A program made the translations under genes and the position numbers. Below the pieces are notes generated by a model. The model was given only the letters and a program-made list of their open reading frames with translations, had not been told where the DNA came from and made no database searches. Below, one piece after another: positions 1-7,135 of a DNA stretch of 10,280 bases (positions within the stretch are counted from its first letter, which is position 1; each line of letters begins with the position of its first letter). This DNA comes from JBEEMU01 sp043778315 (GTDB lineage Bacteria > Bacteroidota > Bacteroidia > Chitinophagales > Saprospiraceae). The DNA is taken from positions 1 to 10,280 of the forward strand of contig JAYWGJ010000031.1 in assembly GCA_043778315.1 (NCBI GenBank). Reading direction: 5' to 3'.

Positions 1-1433
1 CGCACATGCCCTACGCGCATCATATTAGTACGCAATTTAGCTTTTATCGGCATCGCGCCTGTATTGACTACCACGTCGCCTTCCTTAACGACATGAAATT
101 CTTTGAGTATTTGATGCGTTTGCTCTACCGTTTCGTCGGTCGAGCCGTCGGCTTCGTACAAAAAGGCGCGCACGCCCCAAACCAAACTTAGGGTCGCCAA
201 GATATGCGGGTACGGGCTGAAAATACAGATGTCTGCCTTTGGACGGAAGCTCGATACTTGAAACGCCGTGTAGCCCGAAACCGTGATGCCTACTATCGCT
301 TTTGCATCAAGCACTGCCGCTATTTCTACCGACGAGCGGCAAACCGAATCCGACAGCGACGGGCGATTATTCGCCGCCGATTTGGGTGATTTATTATAAA
401 TTAAATCACTTTTTTCTACTTCTGCCACTATTCTATTCATCGTTTCGACGACCAAAACAGGGTGGTCGCCTGCCGCAGTTTCGCCCGAAAGCATCACCGC
501 GTCCGCACCGTCTATCACGGCGTTTGCTACGTCGGTCGTTTCGGCGCGGGTCGGCGACGGGTTGTGTATCATACTTTCCATCATTTGTGTTGCCACGATA
601 ACGGGTTTAGCGTTCAAGTTGCAAAGCGTCACGATGCGTTTTTGAGTCATCGGCAAATGCTCTATCGGCATCTCTACACCGAGGTCGCCGCGCGCAACCA
701 TCACCGCGTCGGTCGCCCGAACGATGTTTTCTATATCGAGTACCGCTTCGGGTTTTTCTATTTTTGCGATAATGAGCGCAGGGTGTCCGCGCTCGTTGAT
801 GCGTCGGCGGAGGTCGTCTATATCGGTCGCTTTGCGCACAAACGAGAGTGCAATCCAGTTTACGTCGTGTCCCAACACAAAATTGAGGTCTTCGATGTCT
901 TTATCCGTCAGCGACGGCTGCGAAACGACGGTATCAGGCAGGTTCACGCCTTTTTTGGAGCGCAAAACGCTACCAAACAAGACTTCGAGGCGCACTCTAT
1001 CCACGCCATTCGTCTCCAAAACCTTCAAAACGACGTTGCCGTCGTCTACCATTACCCGTTCGCCGACCTTCACGTCTTGCGCAAAATATTCGTAACTCAT
1101 ATATATACGCTCTTTCGTACCGACGCATTTGTCTTGTACAAAAGTGAGTACGTCACCTTTTTGTATCTCGATACCGTTATTCTCCACTTCGCCTACGCGG
1201 AGTTTCGGACCTTGCAGATCGGCTAAAATACTGCAATGCAGGCTATACTCGGCGCGTATGCGCTGAATATGTTGCATCACGTCGAGGTGTTGTTCGTGCG
1301 TGCCGTGCGAAAAATTCAAACGAAACACATCTACGCCAGCTTGCGCCAAGGCTAATAACTGCTCGTAGCTGTTGCAGGCAGGACCGACGGTCGCCACTAT
1401 CTTGGTTTTTTGGGGTTTAACTCCTTGTATCAT
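1..1433 (-). CDS. pyk: Pyruvate kinase, C-terminus cut by the window edge
   Basis: Pyruvate kinase catalyses the last step of glycolysis in the cytoplasm, phosphoenolpyruvate plus ADP to pyruvate plus ATP. An uninterrupted minus-strand frame of 477 codons starts at the ATG at 1433-1431 and runs off the left edge. Family signatures appear in order: KTKIVATVGPA near the N-terminus, RLNFSHG (38-44), ADLQGPKLRVGE (71-82) leading into the B domain, IAKIEKPEAV (222-231) with the catalytic lysine K224, MVARGDLGVE (245-254), ATQMMESM (281-288) and PTRAETTDVANAV followed by GADAVMLSGETA (294-320). The C-terminal domain reaches NTGAMPIKAKLRTNMMRVGHV. Bacterial homologues have about 470-480 residues, so only a few residues and the stop are missing. 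The start sits just before the conserved core; no Shine-Dalgarno sequence is visible. It is separated from DUF1800 by 213 AT-rich bases and probably has its own promoter. Confidence 0.97.
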   Translation of the reverse strand, partial: MIQGVKPQKTKIVATVGPACNSYEQLLALAQAGVDVFRLNFSHGTHEQHLDVMQHIQRIRAEYSLHCSILADLQGPKLRVGEVENNGIEIQKGDVLTFVQDKCVGTKERIYMSYEYFAQDVKVGERVMVDDGNVVLKVLETNGVDRVRLEVLFGSVLRSKKGVNLPDTVVSQPSLTDKDIEDLNFVLGHDVNWIALSFVRKATDIDDLRRRINERGHPALIIAKIEKPEAVLDIENIVRATDAVMVARGDLGVEMPIEHLPMTQKRIVTLCNLNAKPVIVATQMMESMIHNPSPTRAETTDVANAVIDGADAVMLSGETAAGDHPVLVVETMNRIVAEVEKSDLIYNKSPKSAANNRPSLSDSVCRSSVEIAAVLDAKAIVGITVSGYTAFQVSSFRPKADICIFSPYPHILATLSLVWGVRAFLYEADGSTDETVEQTHQILKEFHVVKEGDVVVNTGAMPIKAKLRTNMMRVGHV

Positions 1434-1448
1434 AAAAAAATATTTGCG

Positions 1449-1456
1449 CAAAAATA
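1449..1456 (-). promoter_or_regulatory. Candidate -7 box for pyruvate kinase
   Basis: The minus strand reads TATTTTTG followed by C, matching the Bacteroidota -7 consensus TAnnTTTG. It lies 15 bases before the ATG at 1433, so the 5' leader would be very short. No convincing -33 TTG lies 19-21 bases upstream. A second TATTTTTG match exists on the same strand at 1555-1562 and would give a longer leader. In such AT-rich DNA either could be chance. Confidence 0.35.
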
Positions 1457-1587
1457 CGACCAAAAACCGAATTTTGTATGTTCGTATTAGTTTTCTTACT
1501 AAAATGTTGTTTTTTATTTTTTGGATTATATTGTATAAAAATCATATTATAATACAAAAATATAACAATATACTGATTTTTAGTTAT

Positions 1588-1616
1588 TTATAAATATTAT
1601 AATATTATATTTATAA
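1588..1616. repeat. AT-only inverted repeat downstream of DUF1800
   Basis: Two perfect 10-base arms, TTATAAATAT (1588-1597) and ATATTTATAA (1607-1616), flank nine bases that are also largely self-complementary. It lies 31 bases past the DUF1800 stop codon, so it could form a 3'-end stem for that transcript. The stem has no G or C pairs and no clean U-tract, so it is a poor intrinsic terminator. The whole spacer 1434-1646 is extremely AT-rich and chance palindromes are expected there. Confidence 0.3.
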
Positions 1617-1646
1617 CAAAATAAAATTTTATCTTCATGATAAATA

Positions 1647-3341
1647 CTACATCAAATGGTACTCGGGTTCTTGAAATATCGCTTGATAACACTTGCCTAA
1701 TCGCCATTTTATATTGCCAATTGCGTTCGGGTCGGTCGGATTAGCGAGATACCAATTCCATGCCTGCTCCCAATAAATAGTATCGGTTTGTGGTGTGATA
1801 AGTTGCGCGATAGCCTTGTTTTTGGTGGTTTGCGGTACATCGATACTGTACGCTAAGGCGACCAAATCGTTCACGAGCGTAACAGCATCTTCGGGCGCGT
1901 TCAGGCTTTGCGTAAACGCAATCACATCGCAACCAAAAATAAAGCCATTATTATTAATATTTAACCATTGAAATATATTACTATCCATCAATATAGCGCG
2001 GTTCGGCATCGAATCTGTCGTTATCCAAGCTCTATCAAACACGTTGAGTTGATACCACGCGGGCCAGCCCGCTACGTTTGGCGGGTCGGTCAAACCCATC
2101 TGCGCGATATTCATATACCACCACAAATGCAGCCCGACGCGGTACGAATAGCCGTAATCGGTGACGAGCGGAAGCGCGCAATGCAGCTCGCGAACGTTGC
2201 CCAAAGTGTAATCGGCAGGGCTTTTTATCATCGCAGCGCGAAAAGCAGTATCAAAAAAATGCTCGCTACTGAGCAAAGTACGCAGCGTGAGCGCAATATC
2301 GTAGCCGCTATTGCGGCATATATTTGCCAACGGAATGATAATATCGGTCTCGGTTTGCGCGGGTATATTGTCATACACAAAAAAGCGATACAGCTTTCGG
2401 CAAATAAATTTGGCACATTCAGGGTGCGCCAAAAGCATATCCAAAAGCTGATTGAGTTCGCTGTCGCCCGTAGCGGCAGTCGTTCCACCCGTGATAATTG
2501 TATTATTAAAAAAAGCAGAAAATTGCTTATTACCAATTTTATGTTCCGACAAATCAAAATGAATCGTCATATTATTTTGTCCTGTATAGCGCCAACCCGT
2601 CAGGACTTGCGCGGCAGCCAAAACGTCACTTTCCAAATAGCCCGCGCCCGCGCCGTTCGCGCCTTTGCCAATCGCAAAAAGCTCCATCAACTCGCGCGCG
2701 AAATTTTCATCGGGCGCGTAGGCACTATTATATTGCCCGTTAAGGAAATTAAGCATAGCAGGTTCTAAGGTAATCGCTTTGAGCAGCGACTTAAAATCGC
2801 CGAAGGCGTGCGTGCGCAGCGTCATCATATATTGATGATACGCTTTCGCCAAAAACACCTGACCCGCCTGTACGGGAATATGGTTGAACCAAAATAAAAT
2901 CATTTTGTGATGCACCGAAACGCCCGTATCCTCTACGATTTGCCGAATCCACCACGCCAAATGTGACATATTGCGCGCCCATTCGTAGTCCACATGATAA
3001 GGCGCAGTGAGCCACGGCTGCCCAAGCGGAACGAACGGGTCGGGCGGCGTACCCGCGTCTAAATAGTCGTTATAGCCGTTCACGGGAAGGTCGGTCGGTA
3101 TCGCTTGCGGCTGCAAAACGGCATCTAAGGCTTGCTGCAAAGTGAGTCCTTGCAGGTACGCGAGTGTCGCCGTCGGCGCGCCGAAATGTACGCGGCGCAG
3201 TAAATGCAAGGCTTCCGACCGTCCCCATGCGCCTGCATAAGGCGTTAAAGTAGTAGTAACGGCGGTCGTAGCCGCTACGTTTTCAACGTGTTGCGGCGCG
3301 GATTTGCGCGTGTTTAGACTTAAAAAATCGCTTCTTTTCAT
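1647..3341 (-). CDS. DUF1800 family protein
   Basis: This 564-residue protein belongs to the DUF1800 family, whose biochemical role is not established. Recognisable blocks are GRSEALHLLRRVHFGAP (40-56), HHKMILFWFNHIPV (144-157), ENFARELMELFAIGKG (212-227), AAQVLTGWRYTG (243-254), ICRKLYRFFVYD (313-324), IKSPADYTLGNVREL (372-386) and TDPPNVAGWPAW (418-429). Length is normal for the family. No clear signal peptide is seen; the N-terminus MKRSDFL only faintly recalls a twin-arginine start. Family members in Bacteroidota usually sit beside a DUF1501 gene, but here pyruvate kinase lies downstream and the carboxylase upstream. The 59-base gap from the carboxylase on the same strand, without a visible -7 box, would allow co-transcription, although a tandem repeat lies just before the ATG. 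The family call is firm; the function is unknown. Confidence 0.93.
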   Translation of the reverse strand: MKRSDFLSLNTRKSAPQHVENVAATTAVTTTLTPYAGAWGRSEALHLLRRVHFGAPTATLAYLQGLTLQQALDAVLQPQAIPTDLPVNGYNDYLDAGTPPDPFVPLGQPWLTAPYHVDYEWARNMSHLAWWIRQIVEDTGVSVHHKMILFWFNHIPVQAGQVFLAKAYHQYMMTLRTHAFGDFKSLLKAITLEPAMLNFLNGQYNSAYAPDENFARELMELFAIGKGANGAGAGYLESDVLAAAQVLTGWRYTGQNNMTIHFDLSEHKIGNKQFSAFFNNTIITGGTTAATGDSELNQLLDMLLAHPECAKFICRKLYRFFVYDNIPAQTETDIIIPLANICRNSGYDIALTLRTLLSSEHFFDTAFRAAMIKSPADYTLGNVRELHCALPLVTDYGYSYRVGLHLWWYMNIAQMGLTDPPNVAGWPAWYQLNVFDRAWITTDSMPNRAILMDSNIFQWLNINNNGFIFGCDVIAFTQSLNAPEDAVTLVNDLVALAYSIDVPQTTKNKAIAQLITPQTDTIYWEQAWNWYLANPTDPNAIGNIKWRLGKCYQAIFQEPEYHLM

Positions 3342-3350
3342 ACTTTTTTT

Positions 3351-3371
3351 TATTAGTGATTAGTGATTAAC
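3351..3371 (-). repeat. Heptanucleotide tandem repeat before DUF1800
   Basis: Read on the minus strand this is GTTAATC ACTAATC ACTAATA, three units of seven bases with consensus RYTAATC. It ends nine bases before the DUF1800 ATG. It puts TAA in all three minus frames and TGA, TAG or TAA in all three plus frames. A related array with the same orientation relative to its gene lies at 7105-7132. Confidence 0.75.
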
Positions 3372-3400
3372 GCACCGCTCTGAAAACTGTTAAGTGAACG

Positions 3401-5383
3401 CTAAACTATTATCAATAGCGGCACGCCATTTTGTACCAATTGTTTTTCTATCACAAAAACGGCTTGTACTGTACCTCCAGTATCTGCATAAACTATGTTT
3501 TCCATTTTCATTGATGACAATACGATTAAGGCATCGCCGACGGCGACGGTATCGCCTACCTCGACGCATACTTTTACTATTTCGCCTGGCATCGGCGCGT
3601 TATAGTTGCCTACTACAGATTCGGGTGTGCGAACTGGAAAGCGCGGCTGCAGCTGCAATAGCTCGGTAGGAAAATCGGTGCGTTGTATATAATAATTATA
3701 ATTGTCGGCAGCAATATCAAACGTGATTTTTAAGCCGTTGATGACTAAGGTGATATGATTTTCGCCCGACTCGCGTATCTGTACCACACCAAAATCCATA
3801 TCATTAACCGTCGCCGAAATAATTTTTTTATGGATACGATAGCTGACGGTGTACCACTCCTCCGCTACCACAAAACGCTCTATCTGCGGCGCGTTTACGT
3901 TATTGCGAAAGCCACTCGGAATACTCCGCAGGTAGCTTGGCGTTTCGGTTTTGCGCTGTTCGGTGCGCCATAAAGTCGCCGCCATGCAGTATTGCTTGAT
4001 GTCTTCTTCGTCGGTGCTGCTTAGTATTGCTAACTCGTGGAGGTTTTGGTCTATATAGCGCGTGTCTATTTTGAACTCGGCAAAATCGGGATTATTTAAT
4101 AGTGTAATCAAAAAAGAGCGGTTCGTCGTCACACCTAATATACATAGCTCGCCGAGTGCTTTGCTGAGGCGCATAATCGCTTCGTGCCGCGTCGGACTGT
4201 GCGCAATTACTTTCGCAATCATCGGGTCGTAGAAAGTAGAGATGACGCTGCCCGTTTCCACACCCGACTCGAAGCGAATATCTGGTATCCGCGATTCGCT
4301 CCAAAGATGCACCGTGCCGGTAGCAGGTCTGAAATCGTGGCTCGGGTCTTCGGCGTATATCCGCGCTTCTATCGCATGACCCATCAGCTCGATGTCCTCT
4401 TGCTCAAAACCCAAGCGCGCACCCTGCGCCACCTCTATCTGCAAACGCACCAAATCCGCACCCGTCACTTCTTCGGTCACGGGGTGTTCTACTTGCAGCC
4501 GAGTATTGACCTCCAAAAAGTAAAACTCCTCTGCTTTTTCGTCATAAATAAACTCTACTGTGGCTACGCCCAAGTATTTAACCGCTTTTATAGCGCGCAC
4601 GCCTGCCGCGCACAGCTCGCGCCGCGTCTTATTATTGATGCTCGGCGACGGTGCTTCTTCTATTATTTTCTGAAAACGGCGTTGCGTGCTGCATTCTCTG
4701 TCAAAAAAGTGCAGCACATTGCCGTAGCTGTCGCTAATCACCTGTACCTCAATATGTTTGGCACTTTCCACATACCTCTCTAATATCAAAGTATCGTCGC
4801 CAAAAGCGGCTAATGCCTCTCGTTTTGCGGCAGCTATCGCGGTTGGTAAGTCGGTGTGTTGCTGCACTATCCGCATACCTTTTCCGCCGCCGCCTGCCGA
4901 TGCTTTTACCAATAACGGATATCCGATTTCGGAGGCTTCGTAGAGCAGTCGCTCGGGGCTTTGGTCGGTCTCGTTATAGCCTTTTATGAGCGGGACGTTG
5001 TGCTTTTGCATTAACCGCTTCGCTGCGCTTTTGCTCCCTAATGCCTCCATCGCTTCCGCCGACGGACCTATAAACGTTATCTTTTCTGCTGCGCAACGCC
5101 GCGCAAACGCTGGGTTTTCGCTCAAAAATCCGTAGCCTGGGTGTATCGCATCTGCGCCCGTCCGCTTCGCTACCGCAATGATTTTATCTATATTTAAGTA
5201 GGTTTCGGTAGGCGTGTTGCCGCCGAGTGCGACGGCTTCCTCCGCCACATTCACAAACAGCGCGTCCGCGTCCGCATCGCTATACACGACCACCGACGAT
5301 ATACCCATTAGGTGAGCGGTGCGCCCGATGCGCAAAGCGATTTCGCCCCGATTGGCAATGAGTATTTTATTGAAAAAAGCCAC
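3401..5383 (-). CDS. Acyl-CoA carboxylase alpha subunit (biotin carboxylase plus biotin carrier), methylcrotonyl/propionyl type
   Basis: The 660-residue protein carries the ATP-dependent biotin carboxylase half of an acyl-CoA carboxylase and its biotin carrier. It starts with KILIANRGEIALRI (6-19); the ATP-grasp part has LLVKASAGGGGKGMRIV (157-173), FFDRECSTQRRFQKIIEEAP (226-245) and EVNTRLQVEHPVTE (291-304), with E291, N293, R295 and E299 at catalytic positions and R341 in EARIYAEDP. The biotinyl domain (about 596-660) has SSMKMEN with K626 as biotin site. The GYNETDQS segment (135-142) and overall layout resemble methylcrotonyl-CoA carboxylase alpha more than propionyl-CoA carboxylase, but substrate depends on the beta subunit, which is not in this window. 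The start is GTG at 5383: the frame has a stop two codons upstream and no ATG precedes the conserved core. It is transcribed divergently from the regulator at 5595. Confidence 0.95.
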   Translation of the reverse strand: MAFFNKILIANRGEIALRIGRTAHLMGISSVVVYSDADADALFVNVAEEAVALGGNTPTETYLNIDKIIAVAKRTGADAIHPGYGFLSENPAFARRCAAEKITFIGPSAEAMEALGSKSAAKRLMQKHNVPLIKGYNETDQSPERLLYEASEIGYPLLVKASAGGGGKGMRIVQQHTDLPTAIAAAKREALAAFGDDTLILERYVESAKHIEVQVISDSYGNVLHFFDRECSTQRRFQKIIEEAPSPSINNKTRRELCAAGVRAIKAVKYLGVATVEFIYDEKAEEFYFLEVNTRLQVEHPVTEEVTGADLVRLQIEVAQGARLGFEQEDIELMGHAIEARIYAEDPSHDFRPATGTVHLWSESRIPDIRFESGVETGSVISTFYDPMIAKVIAHSPTRHEAIMRLSKALGELCILGVTTNRSFLITLLNNPDFAEFKIDTRYIDQNLHELAILSSTDEEDIKQYCMAATLWRTEQRKTETPSYLRSIPSGFRNNVNAPQIERFVVAEEWYTVSYRIHKKIISATVNDMDFGVVQIRESGENHITLVINGLKITFDIAADNYNYYIQRTDFPTELLQLQPRFPVRTPESVVGNYNAPMPGEIVKVCVEVGDTVAVGDALIVLSSMKMENIVYADTGGTVQAVFVIEKQLVQNGVPLLIIV

Positions 5384-5448
5384 TATTTATTATTATAATG
5401 ATGATAAATGAATTTAGATTGAGTAATAAAAAACAAAACTACCTACGG

Positions 5449-5456
5449 CAAAGATA
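5449..5456 (-). promoter_or_regulatory. -7 promoter box for the acyl-CoA carboxylase gene
   Basis: The minus strand reads TATCTTTG followed by C, a perfect match to the Bacteroidota TAnnTTTG box. It lies 65 bases before the GTG start at 5383, implying a leader of roughly 60 bases. The -33 position falls around 5475-5480, inside the inverted repeat at 5466-5483, and has no clear TTG. Confidence 0.6.
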
Positions 5457-5465
5457 GAAATTTTT

Positions 5466-5483
5466 TGATGCTTATTAACATCA
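5466..5483. promoter_or_regulatory. Candidate operator: TGATG-N8-CATCA inverted repeat
   Basis: Five-base perfect arms TGATG (5466-5470) and CATCA (5479-5483) flank cttattaa. The repeat lies in the divergent control region, over the expected -33 position of the carboxylase promoter, where a repressor or activator would act. A dimeric XRE-type regulator from the neighbouring gene is the natural candidate ligand. The arms are short and the region is AT-rich, so this is a suggestion only. Confidence 0.3.
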
Positions 5484-5547
5484 CACACAAAATTCAACGC
5501 CACTATAATATTTTTAGCGGAGTAAGTTTTATTTTATAATGAAATTG

Positions 5548-5555
5548 TATCTTTG
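5548..5555 (+). promoter_or_regulatory. -7 promoter box for the XRE/ScfR-like regulator
   Basis: TATCTTTG followed by C matches the Bacteroidota -7 consensus exactly. It lies 39 bases before the ATG at 5595, a normal leader length. Its TTG at 5553-5555 could be read as an upstream in-frame start codon, but a promoter box there argues that the transcript begins downstream of it. The -33 region (about 5526-5531, GTTTTA) matches only weakly. Confidence 0.6.
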
Positions 5556-5594
5556 CGAAAACTAAATCGAGCCAATTCACGAACCAAACCACGC

Positions 5595-7073
5595 ATGAGC
5601 CACATAAAAATAATCTTCGGACTGAAAGTCAAGCAACTGCGGCAGGAGCGCAACCTCTCGTTCGCCGAACTCGCGCTCGGTACGGGCATGAGTATTTCGT
5701 ACCTCAACGAGATAGAGAAAGGCAAAAAATACCCGAAGGAAGACAAAATCGAACTCCTCGCTCGCGCCTTAGGCACAACCGCGTCCGAACTCGTTTCGCC
5801 GCGTCTCACCAAGCAGCTTGCGCCGCTCGGCGAACTACTCAAATCGCAGTTCCTCAACGACTTACACTTAGAAGTGTATGGTATTGATACCAACAAAGTG
5901 ATAGAAATGTTGGCAGACGCACCGTCGCAAGTAGGCGCATTTATCTCTACATTGATGGAAATTTCGCGCCACCACTCCGTACAGCAAGAGCATTTTTATT
6001 TCGCGTCGCTCCGCTCCTACCAAGAAATGCACCTAAATTACTTTGAGGATTTGGAGCAGCACGTCGACGCGTGTATCCTCCGTTTTGGCTTAGATACGGA
6101 CGGAACGGTAGTCAGTATTCATCGGCTTGCCGCAATATTAAAGGAAGAATATGGCTACACGATAAACGATACTGCGCTGATGCAACACGACGAACTGAAC
6201 GGTTTACGGAGCTATTTTGTACCCGAAAACAGCCAATTATTTATCCGCAACGACCTCACTGCGCCGCAAGCCGCCTTCGTTTTGGGTCGCGAAATCGCGT
6301 ACAATTATTTGGATATAAAAGAACGCAACTACGCCTCTACGCCCCTGCAAATCAAGTCATTCGACCACGTTTTAGAGAATTTCAGGTCGGCGTATTTCGC
6401 CGTCGCCTTGCTGCTGCACCGCGAGCCGTTGCTGTCTGATTTGCGCGTGTTTTTCAACCAAAAAAAATGGTCGCCCGATGGCTTCTTGAGTATTATGCAA
6501 GGTTATCAAGCGTCCCCTGAGATGTTTTTTCACCGCTTAACCAATCTGCTGCCGCGTTTTTTTGGTTTAAACCAACTCTTTTTTCTGCGGTTTAGCAACG
6601 AATGGGGCAGCACCGAATATCACCTGACCAAGGAACTGCACCTAACCAAACTGCATCACCCGCACGGCAACGCCGTGCGCGAACATTACTGCCGCCGATG
6701 GCTCACTATCGGGCTGCTCGACGAGCTGCATTCCGCGCAAGCCCAAAAAAATACGCCGAACGAAGCCGCTATCGCTGGCGCGCAACGCTCTACCTATTTC
6801 GGCACAACCGACGAATACCTCTGCCTAACCATCGCACGCGCTGGTTTTCCTACGCCAAACACAAATATTAGCGTCACGATTGGCTTGGAGGTGACTGATA
6901 CACTACGCCAAAAAATCAAGTTTTTGGACGATGCCGCGATACCTACACAGATAGTCAATCAGACCTGCGAGCGATGCCCGATAACCGATTGCGCCGTGCG
7001 CGCCGTGCCGCCGCGCATCGTAGAAGAGCAGGCGCGCAAGCAAAAAGTGTTGGATACGCTGTTGAAATTGTAA
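5595..7073 (+). CDS. XRE-family regulator with IrrE-like domain and C-terminal cysteine cluster (ScfR/PrpR/RamB type)
   Basis: From the ATG at 5595 this is a 492-residue cytoplasmic transcription factor. Residues about 7-66 form a Cro/CI helix-turn-helix (LKVKQLRQERNLSFAELAL, then GMSISYLNEIEKGKKYPKED). The middle contains an ImmA/IrrE-like region in which the metalloprotease HExxH is degenerate: FVLGREIAYNYL (228-239) keeps the Glu but has Arg and Tyr for both His. The C-terminal third resembles the ScfR/PrpR (DUF2083) region: YCRRW with C366, then CERCPITDCAVRAVPP with C458, C461 and C466. Mycobacterial PrpR and RamB, of the same architecture, control propionate and acetate genes and respond to acyl-CoA; PrpR is reported to hold an Fe-S cluster. 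The divergent acyl-CoA carboxylase supports a similar role here. An extension to TTG at 5553 is unlikely because that codon is part of a -7 box. Confidence 0.88.
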   Translation: MSHIKIIFGLKVKQLRQERNLSFAELALGTGMSISYLNEIEKGKKYPKEDKIELLARALGTTASELVSPRLTKQLAPLGELLKSQFLNDLHLEVYGIDTNKVIEMLADAPSQVGAFISTLMEISRHHSVQQEHFYFASLRSYQEMHLNYFEDLEQHVDACILRFGLDTDGTVVSIHRLAAILKEEYGYTINDTALMQHDELNGLRSYFVPENSQLFIRNDLTAPQAAFVLGREIAYNYLDIKERNYASTPLQIKSFDHVLENFRSAYFAVALLLHREPLLSDLRVFFNQKKWSPDGFLSIMQGYQASPEMFFHRLTNLLPRFFGLNQLFFLRFSNEWGSTEYHLTKELHLTKLHHPHGNAVREHYCRRWLTIGLLDELHSAQAQKNTPNEAAIAGAQRSTYFGTTDEYLCLTIARAGFPTPNTNISVTIGLEVTDTLRQKIKFLDDAAIPTQIVNQTCERCPITDCAVRAVPPRIVEEQARKQKVLDTLLKL

Positions 7074-7104
7074 AATAAAATAAAATGAATAAACAACTGC
7101 TCAC

Positions 7105-7132
7105 ACTAATCGTTAATCGCTAATCACTGAAC
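7105..7132 (+). repeat. Heptanucleotide tandem repeat before the glycosyltransferase
   Basis: Four units of seven bases: ACTAATC GTTAATC GCTAATC ACTGAAC. The register continues as ACT up to the GTG start codon at 7136. Consensus RYTAATC is shared with the array at 3351-3371; GTTAATCRCTAATCACT is common to both. Stops occur in all three frames on each strand. No -7 box is seen in the 62-base gap after the regulator, so the glycosyltransferase may be reached by read-through. Confidence 0.75.
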
Positions 7133-7135
7133 ACT

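Noticed and set aside
462..1226. Plus-strand open frame of 254 codons
   Set aside because: It lies antisense to the clearly recognisable pyruvate kinase and its translation has no family features; it is a by-product of the codon use of the real gene.
1968..2768. Plus-strand open frame of 266 codons
   Set aside because: It is antisense to DUF1800, whose conserved motifs cover this stretch, and the translation looks random and basic.
4184..4783. Plus-strand open frame of 199 codons
   Set aside because: It is antisense to the carboxylase ATP-grasp region; the translation shows no recognisable motif.
7105..7132. Heptamer array as a CRISPR or phase-variation repeat
   Set aside because: Units of 7 bases without spacers are not CRISPR. 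The array lies outside the reading frame and ends in degenerate units, so frame switching is not supported.
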